Positions 1-10,592 of a DNA stretch of 64,000 nucleotides are shown here, in pieces. The notes beneath the pieces are model-generated. The model was not told the DNA's origin. It worked only from the letters and a program-made list of their open reading frames with translations, and did not search any database. Location of the stretch: the NCBI RefSeq assembly GCF_000234665.1, contig NC_018329.1:186001-250000 (forward strand), in the 5' to 3' direction. Made by a program: the position numbers and the translations under genes. The DNA comes from Leishmania mexicana MHOM/GT/2001/U1103 (taxonomy: Eukaryota > Euglenozoa > Kinetoplastea > Trypanosomatida > Trypanosomatidae). Positions within the stretch are counted from its first letter, which is position 1; the number at the start of each line of letters is the position of its first letter.

Positions 1-2829
1 GAAATTAAGTGGCCAGCTGCTCAAGGGATAACAACAAGCACAACGAGGAAGAGGAGGTACGCTACACTGTGAAGCAACATGAAAAGAGAAAACAATCCCA
101 CACACACTCCCACAACACACCACCGTGCCCTCTTCACGTCCTCGTCGATACAGAAAGGCAGACACACGCACACACGAATCACGACTGCTTGTGGCTCCTC
201 GTCCTCCCTCGATAGGTGTTATATATATATATGTTGTTTGGTTGCGCATCCGCACCCCTGCCCCTCGCTTGTTTCGGTGGGCTCTCGCTCTCTCGTGCTC
301 TCTCTCTCCATACCGCCGCCCCATATCCTTTTTTTTCTGTTGGCCCTTCCCAGGAAGGGCCAAAGGGGGAGGGGGGCACAATGGCTTCCTCGTCACTGTC
401 GCGTAAGTATATCCCTCTCTCAAAGCTCACTCTCTTCATATATCAACATTTTTCGTTGGGGAGGGGAGGGGGGAATTCTTCCGTCCTTAGAGATGCGTCT
501 GCTCGGGTCTGCCCTGAAATATGTGTGAGGAAGTACGCGCGTATAAACACTGGGGCGAGTGTATGTGTGCGCGTATGTGTATGTACGGAGGGGCGAACAG
601 ATCATGGAGACTCGCTCGCGAACACGCATCGCTGCAAGCAAGCACGCATGCACACACACACGCACACGGAGACACAGGAACACACACACGTACACACACA
701 TAGAGAGTGAGGGGCAAGTAAACCATACAAGTCCAGCACAAGACGAAGAACACGCATGCAGCCGAAGAGTCCTACGACGAAAGGAGAAAAAAGGGGGAAA
801 AGAGGGTAGAAACCCCCCACCCTCCCCCTCCCCCTCCCCCCACAAAACAACAACATATATATATATATAAACCAATGGAAAGGGAGGAGGAGGAGGGGGA
901 TGGGGGAGGGGGCGTGCAAGCAAAGAACGGGAAAGCGAGGCGGGGCGAACGAAGCGCACTGCTCGCTCGACCTTTCTTCGTGTTGTTGTTGATGTTGTTT
1001 CGAACAGGAAAAGGAGAGAAAGAGCGTGCGCGTGTGCGTGCAAGAGGACGAGAGACAAAGAAAATGCCACAAACACACCAAATCAGAGGGGAAAAATGGG
1101 GGAAAAACGGCAAGGCAGCACGCAGGCACGCGCTCAAGCATGGATCCACTCACACACACGCACGCACACGCACACGAGCCCAGATGGGCATGGACGAGCG
1201 AGAGAGGGGGGGGGCGAGGAGAAACGGTACCGGTGGCGATGGTGGCGGTGGAGGTAATGGTGTTGCGATACGAAACCACACACAGCGAAAACGAAGAGAT
1301 GAAAGAGTGATAAGACAAGAACACATAAATGGAAACCATGAAAAATCGAAACGCACACAGCACACAACACACATGCGCGTGGGCGCAACATAAAAAAAAA
1401 GAAACATCAAAGGTCCCACACGCTCATGTCGAAGAAACAAACGAAAGGAGGAAGTAAGGCGAGCGGCGAGAGAAAGGGGAGGGGGAGGGGAGGGCAGCGA
1501 GAGGAGCAACAGGGAACAGAAGGGGGGCGACCACGGACAAGAGCGAGAGAGGAGGAGAGACAACCCAACAACACAACACAACAACATAAACCGAGAGAGA
1601 GAGAGCGGGGACCAAGGAGAGGAGGTGGAAGAGAAGGAAACCTCGACGGCCGTAAGGCGGTGACGCCGGCGAGGGACAGAATGAAGGAGCGGCGCTGCGC
1701 GGTGGTGGAACTGAGCGATACAGTCATCCCTTTCTTATTACTCCACTTCTCTCGTTATTTTCTTGCTGTGCTCCCGCTCTGCTGTGGTGGCGGTGAGATC
1801 CGCAACTCAGGTGGGCAGCGCATTCACGCACGCGCACAGCGAGTGCAGCAGGAGAGGCAAAGAAGGTGTCCAGAGAGATGAGGAGAAAAAGATAACAAGA
1901 GGAGCACACATGGAGTCCATGGGATGGGGTGAGGGTGGAGAACCGCCTCACATACGTGAGAAAGAGAGGGAGGGAGAAAACAGAAACAACGAACAGAGAA
2001 CCAACGAAAAAAAAAGGTGTGTAGAAATAAGAGGCGCGCAAACATATCTCAAAATGCATCTTGCACAATGTGTTGCTGCATGCTGATCCAGTCGGTGGTG
2101 CGCACGTGGGAATGCCAGTTGGGCCATACATGTAGAGGTTAGGTGCAGTGTGTGTATGGGGGTGGGGTGGAGGGGGGGGGTGAATTTATGCAAGGTGAAG
2201 GACGCATACACGTCTTGTCGCAGTCGACGCCGGCGTGATCCTTCTTTTTTTCTCGCCCTCTCTGGCGCGACATCGCATGGGCGTCGCGGGAGAGTCTTCG
2301 AGAGAAGTGATGAGGCGCAGAGAGCTAAGGGCCGAGGGGTGGGAGAGACGGACGAGTTAGAGCGCCAGCACCGAAAGAGAAGCGAGGCCGAAAAAAAAGG
2401 TAATCCAGGACCGTCAGGATGACCGGACGTGCGTCTTCCTCCTTCGTCTCTCGGCCTCGTCCTCGCCTTCTCGCTTCAGCACCTGTCCTCCTCGCTTCTG
2501 CGCCTCGCACAGATGTCCCTTCCGGGCCCTCTTCCTCGGCTGCAGCTACTGCATGCAGTGCGCGCCATAGAACTTTCCGTCTCTCTCTCCCCACTTCTCA
2601 CGTGTTATCAATGCCGCAGTTTAGCGTGTGATGCCATTCGTGTGCGCAAGGAGGACGGTGACCAAGCACAGAAAGGGCTGGATCGTACAAGCAACCTTTC
2701 TTTGCATGTTTCCTATCGTCATCAGCGCATGCACGTTTCGCTGTGCGCGAGGAGGCAGAGGAGGACGAGCCGGTGCCATTGACGCCGCTCTCGCACACGT
2801 CCGCCCTCCACCCCTCCCCTCCTCTATGC
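1..2829. other. Spacer downstream of SCD6
   Basis: No credible gene. It holds (TA)n at 220-233 and 855-869, CA-rich stretches (640-705), G-runs on the plus strand (883-915, 2165-2180) and long purine-rich plus-strand tracts (1440-1640, 1950-2015), i.e. minus-strand pyrimidine tracts that could guide polyadenylation of SCD6 and splicing of the next gene beyond the window. Confidence 0.7.
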
Positions 2830-3717
2830 TCAACGCTGCTGGTAGCGTCCACGACCGCCGCGGCCACGACGGAAGCCGCGCATGCTGCTCACCATCTCCG
2901 ACCCGAAGGTCTCGGTGTCCGCCTTGCGCATTTCGGCGCGATTCATGCTGTTCTTCTCCTTCTGGTCGCACGAGATGGTGTCGAAGAAGTTGCTCTTGTT
3001 GTAGGCCTTGGCGTGAGATTTGGCGTCCTCCTTGGCCTTCTCGAACTCAATCTTTTTCTTCTCGAACTCCTCGCGGCACTTCGCAAAATCGAAATCTCCC
3101 TCGAACTTCTCCGTCGCGCCAACGTCGGCGGGCTTGAAGTCCTGGCCAGTGTGGCAGTCGCGGTAGTTGCGGCGGTAGTTGCCCGATCCGCCGCGACCGC
3201 TGTAGCCACCGCGGTGATTGCGGTTGTTGCTGTTGTTGTTGCCGCCGCCGTTATTGTTATTATAGCGGCCGGCGCCGTAGCCGCCACGGCGCGCGCCACC
3301 GCCACCGCGGTTGTACGGCTGAGCCTCGTCGTAGAAGGAGCGGGTGCCACGAGTGGCAGCGCTGCTCGCCACCGTCGCCGCCGCCGGTCCAGGAGCCGCG
3401 GCTGCGGCGCGTCCTCCACGACCGCGCACTGGGGCGTGCACCTCCACAATAGCAGGGTCGCGCGCCTGCGGGGAGCTGTTGTCGCGGAAGACCGTCAGGT
3501 CCTTGATATCTGAACCGCGGAACACGATGAATTCGAACAGCTGCTCCGTCGGCGGCACCTCTTCCACGCCGCCGCCCTTGCGGCCCTCGGTACCGTAGAT
3601 GCGCACATTCGACAGGCTCACGGTGTTTTCCTCAGTGTTGATAGAGTGCAGCTGACCCTCATAACGGATCTCACTCTTGCTGATGAGGTTGATCACGTCG
3701 CCTACGGAGTTCTGCAT
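2830..3717 (-). CDS. SCD6: SCD6/LSm14-family RNA granule protein
   Basis: 295 aa. Residues 1-78 form an LSm14-type Sm fold, including the stretch IRYEGQLHSI. Residues 98-180 are rich in RGG and Asn-Gly repeats. An FDF motif (GDFDFAK) lies at 207-213, an FFD box (SNFFDTIS) at 242-249, a TFG-like box (ETFGSE) at 269-274, and an RGG tail at 279-292. This domain order defines the Scd6/LSm14/Rap55 family, cytoplasmic P-body proteins that repress translation and promote decapping by binding eIF4 factors and the DHH1 helicase. Trypanosomatids lack DCP2, so here a role in repression and mRNP granule assembly is more likely than classical decapping. The first Met begins the Sm fold directly and follows a good splice acceptor about 43 nt upstream. 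It is the last gene of the transcription unit inside this window. Confidence 0.95.
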   Translation of the reverse strand: MQNSVGDVINLISKSEIRYEGQLHSINTEENTVSLSNVRIYGTEGRKGGGVEEVPPTEQLFEFIVFRGSDIKDLTVFRDNSSPQARDPAIVEVHAPVRGRGGRAAAAAPGPAAATVASSAATRGTRSFYDEAQPYNRGGGGARRGGYGAGRYNNNNGGGNNNSNNRNHRGGYSGRGGSGNYRRNYRDCHTGQDFKPADVGATEKFEGDFDFAKCREEFEKKKIEFEKAKEDAKSHAKAYNKSNFFDTISCDQKEKNSMNRAEMRKADTETFGSEMVSSMRGFRRGRGGRGRYQQR

Positions 3718-5047
3718 TTTTGTTTTCTTTTTTTTTCCTTTTAGCTGCTGTGTTGTCGCGCTTGCGAGAGAGAGAGGGAGGTGGCGGATGAATGGGGGTA
3801 ATGGCCAAAAGCACGAGTTTTCCTACGAGGTGTGATGATGATCAGCTCACATGTTATGTGAGATGCGGTGCCGGTGGGTGGAGGAGGCGGCAAAGGGGAG
3901 GGGGGAGGGGGACTGATGAGCCCAAGAGATGAAGAAAACGGCTTTGTGTGAACGGGTAGACGAGCAAAAAGGAAAGAAAAAAAGAAAAAGAAGAAATCTT
4001 AAATAGGGAAGCGCAGATGGAGATAGCGAGAGCGAGGCAGCGTTTGGTAAGAACGGGTGAGAGTGAGAGAGCTGATACATATACGGAGTTGTGAGTGCAT
4101 GTGTGTGCGTGTGTGTGTGTGTGTGTGTGGAGGGAGGCGGTGGAGTGGAGAGGCGGGACGCGGTGCGGGGAGCCCATGTACACGTGGAACATCGAGGTAG
4201 AGAAAAAGGGGTAAGGCAGATAGAAGGGGCAGGGAGAGAGACGGAGAGGCAGGCAAGCACAACGATTGAGGCACTGCAGCAAGAGCAGACACATGCATGC
4301 ATACACACGCACATCCTGTCTGTTTCTGTTTCTGCCTGTATTCGTACCTTCAGTGAATGAGGGGGTGGGAGGAGAATACAATGAGCTGCATGAGGGGGGG
4401 GGCGAACGCGGATGAGCCGTGAGATGCTCCACTGCCGCTGCCATGCCTCTACTTTGTCTGTCATGTTCAGCTGTGTCGTTGAACTCGGTGAGTCTCAGGA
4501 TCAAACCTCGTAAGGAAACAAAGAAGAAAGGACATTCAATGACCACCCACCCACACACCAAAAAAAAAAACGAAACCCCCCTCCCTTGCCTTCAAGTGCA
4601 ATGGCAGCGATCGCCATGCCACGCGCACAACGGCACGCATAAAACGTTGCTGAAGGCAAATTCCGCCGCCTGAAGCGACAGCGAAACGATAATGTCACGG
4701 TTGAGAGCTTATAAGCGCCCCTGTCGTAGCGCTGCATACTCCCACCACGGAGTCGTCATGGGGTAACGGGTGTTGGGGTGGGGCTCCACATAGTGTACAT
4801 GTGCGTGAGACTTCGGCCCCCCCGCACCCCTCCCCCTCTCGGCACAGAGGGAGAGAAACGAGAAGGGGCAAGTCGAGAAGAGCACTGCCAAAGGCGAGGA
4901 AAGCAATGACACGGGTCAGAGGAGAGGGAAAGATCTCTGGAGGGCCAGGGTTACGCCGCTGCGGACAGGAAAAGGGTGGCGCCACATCTCGCAACGAAGG
5001 GCACAGTCCGTGGGTGCTGCAGGAAAAAGGAGAGCATCCTTCGCGGT
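3718..5047. other. Spacer between the 675-aa gene and SCD6
   Basis: Contains the SCD6 splice region, a (GT)n microsatellite at 4101-4129 and purine-rich plus-strand DNA. No gene seen. Confidence 0.65.
3761..3781 (-). promoter_or_regulatory. Polypyrimidine tract and spliced-leader acceptor for SCD6
   Basis: On the minus strand a 16-nt CT tract (plus 3766-3781) is followed within 5 nt by the first AG (3761-3762). Using it would leave a 5' UTR of about 43 nt. The assignment is by inspection only. Confidence 0.5.
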
Positions 5048-7075
5048 TCAACAGGCCTCAGCGCCGCCGAGAGGCACCACCGCGGCACGTGCAGCCCGCA
5101 AGAGCGCCATACAGTCCGACTCCGACAACTTCTGGAAGAGGAGCAGTCGAAACATCGATTCGCCGAGCGCCGCCTGAACTGCCTCCGTTACCCGCAGCCA
5201 CAACGCGCCAGAGGCGGTGCAGTCGCCGCCGCCACCACTGACTGCCGGCAATCTCAACGCACAGCTGAAATCCATATGCTGGCGCTGCTTCTCCGCAGCC
5301 GCGCGCACAATGAACTGCAGTGCGTGGCAGCAGTCGACCACGGAGGAAGTGTCGCCATGCACCGTCAAGCGCAGGTGCTTGAGAAAGCTCAAGTGTCCAC
5401 CACGCTGCGACACAAGACGCAGCAGCAGCTGGCGTCTCTGGCTTGTCATGGGGCGCGAGATGAGAAGCAGCGCTGCCGTGCGACCGCACGAGAGCTGCCG
5501 GCGCTGACGCCGCAGACGCTCCTTCTGGGCGTTGGCGTCCTCCTCATCGCAGTGGATGGCGTACTCATCGTCTTCAACCGCGTCGAGACAGCGTGTCAAG
5601 ATGTCCTGCGTGAAGCGCAGGTTTTTCGCGGCCAGGCTCAACAGCTCGCACCCCTCGACTTGGAGCGCCATGTCCTGATCGGCGAGGGCGAGCTGGAAGA
5701 GTGTATCGAGGTACTCGCTGCGACTGAGGGGACGCAGGAGAGGGTCGCATGCGGAGGTCCTGCCGGACGGTTCACCGGCTGGTATCCCCGAAAAGCTGCA
5801 CGTATTCACTGCATCATCCATACCAACGATGGGCACGTCGTCCACGCCGGCCTCCAGAACCGCCTCTGCGCAGTCGCCGAGGTAAAACTGAGCGTAATGG
5901 TGCTGCTCCCTCTGCAGCTGCAGGGCGCGGATGGCGCGAGCGGTATGCAGCACCACTACTTCACACACGCGCCGCGACTCCGCCAAGTTCATCGCATCGG
6001 TGGCCTTCAACTCTTGCGCCGGTTTCACCGCGTCTGCTAGCACACGCAGAAGCCCCGTCTGAATTCCGCTCGCCAGGCGTGGATGACCTTGACCAAGCAC
6101 GGCCAGCAGCTCCGTCAGCGGTCCGGCGACCAGCGCATCTGTTTCGCGCTGCAGAGTATTCAACACATGCAGCAGGCCCTCCTTGTCACCCACCATCTCG
6201 CGATACACGCGACCTGCGTTCACGACGTGCAAGAGCAGCAGAGTTATGGCCCGCCGCTCCTGCGTGAGCAGAGCTGGCGCCGGGGAGCTGGCAGTGGCAG
6301 CAGCAGCACCACTAGCTGCCGGCAACGCCGACAACGGCGGCGGTGAGTTCGCCGTTGTCTCCAGGCAGTGGGTGAGAATCGCGGCCCCGCCGCCTTCCAC
6401 AAACTGGATGAGAAAACGAGAGCCGCGCAGAAAGATCGTGATCGCCTCAACCTGCGCCAGCAGCTCCGACGAGGGCGCCGCTGAGGCAGACGTCCCTGCC
6501 AGGGATGATCCGTCAGCGGAAGCGTTTGTCCTGGAGTCTGGCGCCGTCGTGGACGGATGGGAAACAGGAGCAGCCCCGTTTTTCGTGGCGGCCTTTTGCG
6601 TTGCACTGGCGGCAGCGGCACCAGCAGCTTTCATAGACGCGGCGGCCGCCAAGGTCACAGCGTCGGACACCCACGCGCCGTAGCGCAGCTTCCACCAGGA
6701 CGTGATGCGGGTAAGCAGCAAGGGTGCGGCGTCGCCAAGGTCCTCCTCCAACGCGTTGCTGTTGCTCGCGCTGTGCAGCGCCTTCAGCGCCTCCAGCATG
6801 CGCACGCGCTGTGCAGCACAAGCGCTGTCCCACACGCTGAGCCATGCGGCCGCGCGACGACCGCGCAACTGAGGAGCCGCAGCTGCTTCCATCCACTTTG
6901 CGCGCAGTCTAGGATGTGCTCGCCGCTTCGCTGCCGCATCAACCGCTGTCGGATGTGCAATGGAAGGTCGCATAGTGGCAGAAGGCGAGAAAGCGGCAGT
7001 TGTGGATGTCCGCTGTGACACCCCTCGGCGCGAGTTGGTCGCACCGCCGGCATGCGCGGCTTGCGTAAGTGTCAT
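5048..7075 (-). CDS. Hypothetical armadillo-like helical repeat protein
   Basis: 675 aa from the Met at 7075. The frame is open further upstream to 7369, but those residues are low-complexity spacer sequence, so the inner start is preferred. The N-terminal 60 residues are Ser/Thr/Ala-rich. Two Ala-rich linkers interrupt a body of amphipathic helices such as LLLLHVVNAGRVYREMVGDK and GPLTELLAVLGQGHPRLASG. The second half holds further helices, a Cys/His-free acidic stretch (AVEDDEYAIHCDEEDANAQK) and a leucine-rich C-terminus. No catalytic motif, membrane span or signal peptide is visible. The helical pairs recall the ARMH1 (C1orf228) type of armadillo-like ciliary protein; this is an impression from residue patterns, not an alignment. 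A flagellar or scaffold role is therefore only a guess. Confidence 0.85.
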   Translation of the reverse strand: MTLTQAAHAGGATNSRRGVSQRTSTTAAFSPSATMRPSIAHPTAVDAAAKRRAHPRLRAKWMEAAAAPQLRGRRAAAWLSVWDSACAAQRVRMLEALKALHSASNSNALEEDLGDAAPLLLTRITSWWKLRYGAWVSDAVTLAAAASMKAAGAAAASATQKAATKNGAAPVSHPSTTAPDSRTNASADGSSLAGTSASAAPSSELLAQVEAITIFLRGSRFLIQFVEGGGAAILTHCLETTANSPPPLSALPAASGAAAATASSPAPALLTQERRAITLLLLHVVNAGRVYREMVGDKEGLLHVLNTLQRETDALVAGPLTELLAVLGQGHPRLASGIQTGLLRVLADAVKPAQELKATDAMNLAESRRVCEVVVLHTARAIRALQLQREQHHYAQFYLGDCAEAVLEAGVDDVPIVGMDDAVNTCSFSGIPAGEPSGRTSACDPLLRPLSRSEYLDTLFQLALADQDMALQVEGCELLSLAAKNLRFTQDILTRCLDAVEDDEYAIHCDEEDANAQKERLRRQRRQLSCGRTAALLLISRPMTSQRRQLLLRLVSQRGGHLSFLKHLRLTVHGDTSSVVDCCHALQFIVRAAAEKQRQHMDFSCALRLPAVSGGGGDCTASGALWLRVTEAVQAALGESMFRLLLFQKLSESDCMALLRAARAAVVPLGGAEAC

Positions 7076-8084
7076 ACCTTTCAGACTGTAACGCGCCGAC
7101 GGCGGAGGTGAGATGAGGTGCGAGGCCGCGCGGTAGAGGGGGACCAAGAGATGTTGAGGAGGAGCGGGAGGCAAAGGCGGGAGACGAAATGTGCGCTTCA
7201 CATGTGGCTGGGCAGGGATGTGTGTGAGCGGAGGAAAGGGGCGGCGGCGGCAGCGGCGGCGCCAAGCGAATGCCAGAGGACAAGAACATGCAAGTGAAAA
7301 AGGAAGAGGAAAACTCAGCGGCATTGCGCACTCGCGTTGGCGGTCGGTGGGACACGGATGCGATGGCAAGGCGTGGCAAGGACAGATTAAGCGCCACGGG
7401 AGCGCTTTGTACTCTGCAGCGCAGCGCTGCCTGTAGCGATCACGGAGGGGGAAGAGAGGTTGGCGGGAGGAGCAAGATAGAAACGCCCTCTCTCCATGCT
7501 CACGAGCAGCATTTCATGGTTGTCACACCATAAGCCCAGCCGCCCTCGTCCCTCCTCCCCGCTCCGCCCCGCCCCGCCTCCTCTATCTGCTGCTACCACT
7601 CGCCCAACGAGCTGTGAACACTGCGCCAACGGAGCAGGAGAAGGTGCCGCTGCATCGACTCCACCTTCGCTCTCTTCTTTCATTTAGGTATTATGATGGC
7701 GGCTCATCCGGTGCCGTCTCGTCTCGCCTCTGCAGCAAGCGATAGGGAGGGGAGGGGTGCGGCCTCGATGTACGCCGCCGCCGCCACCATATCACTTGCA
7801 GACCCCGAGGAAAAGATGCGGTGTAGAGGAAAAGGCACGTGTGAGAGCGAAGAGAGGGGCAAGAAACGAAAGCATGCCGTTAACCAGAGCAAAGCAACAA
7901 AGTGGACGCAGCAACCACGTGTGCAACAGGAAGGCAACCCAACAACACATCGGCACCACCGCAAGACACCACGCTAACCATCAGGCCTTCGATCCGACAA
8001 GGTGGGCACACAGGCACACACACTATATGGACGCGCATGCATGGGTGCCCTGCAGGGAGTCAGACGTTCTTCTCCCTTTGCGTC
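7076..8084. other. Spacer between the J-like gene and the 675-aa gene
   Basis: CT/GC-rich low-complexity DNA without a supported gene or element. Confidence 0.65.
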
Positions 8085-8639
8085 TTAGCGCGTTGCCGCA
8101 CGAATGGAGCGGTTCATGGGGCGCAGCACAAGCCGTATGACGAGCACAGCCACACCGAAGACAATCAGCATCAAGAGGCACACCTGAAACTCAACTAAGC
8201 GGCGCTTGGACTTGGGGAGCAGCTGGAACTGCAGGCGCTGACGATCCGTCTGGCTGCTGTGTGCCTTGAGATAGTATGGCGAGTCCGGATCCTTCAAGAT
8301 CTCGTGGGCTTGGAAGACACGGTCTACCATCTTGGCATCAGGGTACTTCCCGTTGGGGCCGTACTTGGCCTTCGCCTTTTCAAAGGCAGCATCGATGTCC
8401 TCCACCGTGCTGTCCGACGGTAGGTCAAGCACCTCTAGCGGGTCGAACTGCGTAAGGAAGGCCTCCTGCTCACGCTTGCCCGGCATCTGCGCGTACTGAG
8501 TGCGCCGTTGCTCACCCAGAGCGGAGACAGCGACGCCAGCGGCATGGCCTGCGCCGGTCGACACGACAAACTGCATCTGGCGGCGAGACGACGCGCTGCG
8601 AAGTGCTGTTCCGAGAAGAGGCCGCACACTCGCCGACAT
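8085..8639 (-). CDS. Degenerate J-domain-like mitochondrial membrane protein
   Basis: 184 aa from the Met at 8639; a Met at 8675 would add 12 residues. The N-terminus (residues 1-25) is Arg/Ser-rich without acids, as in a mitochondrial presequence. Residues 66-122 resemble a J domain: DPLEVLDLPSDSTVEDIDAAFEK stands for helix I/II and VFQAHEILKDPDSPYY for helix III. The catalytic HPD loop is absent, the equivalent position reading YGPNGKYPD. A hydrophobic span at about 151-172 precedes a short basic tail. Family knowledge: J-like proteins without HPD, such as Tim16/Pam16, cannot stimulate Hsp70 but regulate a true J partner. A role in inner-membrane protein import or complex assembly is an inference. 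It sits between the phosphatase gene and the 675-aa gene. Confidence 0.85.
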   Translation of the reverse strand: MSASVRPLLGTALRSASSRRQMQFVVSTGAGHAAGVAVSALGEQRRTQYAQMPGKREQEAFLTQFDPLEVLDLPSDSTVEDIDAAFEKAKAKYGPNGKYPDAKMVDRVFQAHEILKDPDSPYYLKAHSSQTDRQRLQFQLLPKSKRRLVEFQVCLLMLIVFGVAVLVIRLVLRPMNRSIRAATR

Positions 8640-9611
8640 GGTGCCGCGGTGCAGCACGATCGCACACGGACGCATCCTGCTCGAAGGTTTTTGCTTATCC
8701 GCCCGCACGGGTATGTATGCGTTCACGCAGCTGAGCGGCTGCGCCCACAACTGACCGGCCACGTGGAACGCGGTGAGGCAAGAAAGAGAAAGAAAGAACA
8801 AAGGGACGGGAGTGCAGAGACCGAGACACACACAGACAGAGAGAGAGAGAGACGACGCGCGAGCGTCTTAGCAACACTGCCGATGTGCTGTGCACGCGCA
8901 AGAGCGAATGCCAAGGCTCGGCAGTCGCGGTAGGAACGTGAGGCGAGAACAACGAGACGCACGGAAGAGGGAAGCTACCGGTGTGAGGAACCCGATGTGG
9001 CCGCGTAGCTACGTGCGCCTTTTCGGGTGAGGGGAGGGGGATGGCATATCTGTCCATGCGTGTACACAACCATATGGAGGAAGGAGAGCATGAGCCGTCA
9101 AGCACACGTGGTGCTGCTGCTGCTACCTTTCCTCAGCACCAAGGCAATCGCGCGCGCTAGCGCGAGCTTGCAGAGACTCATACATAGACAGACAGATACA
9201 AGCACACTCGCAAAAGAGGGAAAAGATACGCTCATGAACGTCCCCGTACACTCGCGAAGGCCTTCCGCAACAGGAAGCAATGTATGGTGCCGTCATCAAG
9301 TCCACGTGCAGTAGAAGCTATGGGCAGGCGAAACGAAATAGAAAAAAGGGAGACGAGGAGGACTGACAGCGAGCAACCAAATAAAATACAAAATGCAGCC
9401 CGTACGAAAAAAAGGCAGTGCCCACCAGCACCACCACCACCCCCTCCTCATCGTTGCTATCCTTGACGTCGTCGAGAGCGATCAAACCAAGATATGCGGC
9501 GCTGAATGACTGAAGCGCGGGAGACAGCGCGAGCGCGTGCTGCCCGTGAAGGAAAAGGTGATCGGGTACACCCATCCCTTTGCCCACCATCACCTGCCCC
9601 GCCCCGCGCCC
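8640..9611. other. Spacer between the phosphatase gene and the J-like gene
   Basis: Includes the J-like gene's splice region and a short gcgctagcgc palindrome near 9155. Nothing else recognised. Confidence 0.65.
8751..8810 (-). promoter_or_regulatory. Polypyrimidine tract and candidate splice acceptor of the J-like gene
   Basis: The minus strand carries a CTTT-rich tract (plus 8779-8810). The first clear AG after it lies at 8751-8752, about 110 nt before the chosen ATG. Confidence 0.4.
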
Positions 9612-10592
9612 TCACGCGTTGTACAGGATAGTGGGTCGACGGCCATCGGAGAGCTCCAAACTCACCAGCTCCTCGTCAAAAAGCTCGATGAACTCCTCGT
9701 TGTCAGCGCGGCTCTTGTTTCCGGCGAAGCGGCGGTACTCCTCGAGGATGGAGACGAGATTCCATCCCTGCAGCTTGCGTAGACACCCACACACAATACC
9801 GGAGCGGTAGCGTCCCTTGGAACAGGTGATGAGCAGCGGATAGTACTGCGGGTCTAGCAGGATGTGCAGAATGCTGACGACAACCGCCTCGGAGAGGGTC
9901 ATGAGACCGTAGAGCTTGCCCTCGTAGGACGGCGCCGCTGCCTCAAAGCTGCCACTGCTGCCGCCGTTGTCGCGCAGTCTGTTGGCGGGGAAGTAGAGCG
10001 GCGCCGGGATGCGTACTGGCGAGAATTTGGAGCTATTCTGGCGGTCGCCGACGTTTTCTTGTAGGAAACGCACGGCATTCGACGTGCCCGCAGTGGAGAC
10101 GCCGCGGTCCTCCTCTATGCCCTCTCCGTTGCCATCCTGCCAGCCATCGCCTTCGGTGTGACTCGCGTTGCCATTGCCCAACGAGTCGATGTACGGACGG
10201 TTGCCGTCGGCACCGCTGCAGCTGGCGGTGGTGCCTTCGAGACCCTCCTCTTTAGCATGGCTGACATTGCTCCCATTCACGTTCGCGGGTCCCGTGGACG
10301 AGGCACCTATCGTGTTCCCACGCGTGACGTCGTCGGCTGCGGTGATGAGTGTGTACGCCTGTGCCGCACCATGAAACGTGCCGCAAGTCTGTGATTCGCT
10401 GACGAGAGGGCAGAAGATCGTAACCCCAGACTCCTGCAGCCAGTGCACAAAGGCGTCGTCGTGGATGTCCGTGAGCAGAATGCATGTGCGCAGTCCCAGA
10501 GATGAGAGAAAGCCGTAGTGGCGCGGCTCTGGCGCACCACAGCGAAAGATGCCCTCCTCCACATAGCCAAAGTTGGGTGGAATGACCTTCAT
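9612..10592 (-). CDS. Siw14-like atypical dual-specificity phosphatase
   Basis: 326 aa. The N-terminus MKVIPPNFGYVEEGIFRCGA matches the 'P.NF..V...IYR...P' entry motif of the plant/fungal Siw14/DSP (Y_phosphatase2) family. LGLRTCILLTD (33-42) is the following strand. The P-loop is C257-S-K-G-R-Y-R263-S-G, then CGCLRKLQGW, which closely follows the family signature CxxGxxRTGxxxGCLRKLQGW. Family knowledge: Siw14 members hydrolyse the 5-beta-phosphate of inositol pyrophosphates and some act on phosphotyrosine. The cysteine and arginine needed for catalysis are present, so the enzyme should be active. Residues about 85-225 are a Gly/Asn/Ser/acid-rich insertion between the early strands and the P-loop helix; most family members are shorter than 250 aa. 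Cytosolic location is presumed because no signal is seen. Confidence 0.9.
   Translation of the reverse strand: MKVIPPNFGYVEEGIFRCGAPEPRHYGFLSSLGLRTCILLTDIHDDAFVHWLQESGVTIFCPLVSESQTCGTFHGAAQAYTLITAADDVTRGNTIGASSTGPANVNGSNVSHAKEEGLEGTTASCSGADGNRPYIDSLGNGNASHTEGDGWQDGNGEGIEEDRGVSTAGTSNAVRFLQENVGDRQNSSKFSPVRIPAPLYFPANRLRDNGGSSGSFEAAAPSYEGKLYGLMTLSEAVVVSILHILLDPQYYPLLITCSKGRYRSGIVCGCLRKLQGWNLVSILEEYRRFAGNKSRADNEEFIELFDEELVSLELSDGRRPTILYNA

Noticed and set aside
420..1076. 218-codon minus-strand frame
   Set aside because: Leu/Ser/Pro/Cys and (CVCVC)-type composition comes directly from CT and CA repeats; no folded segment.
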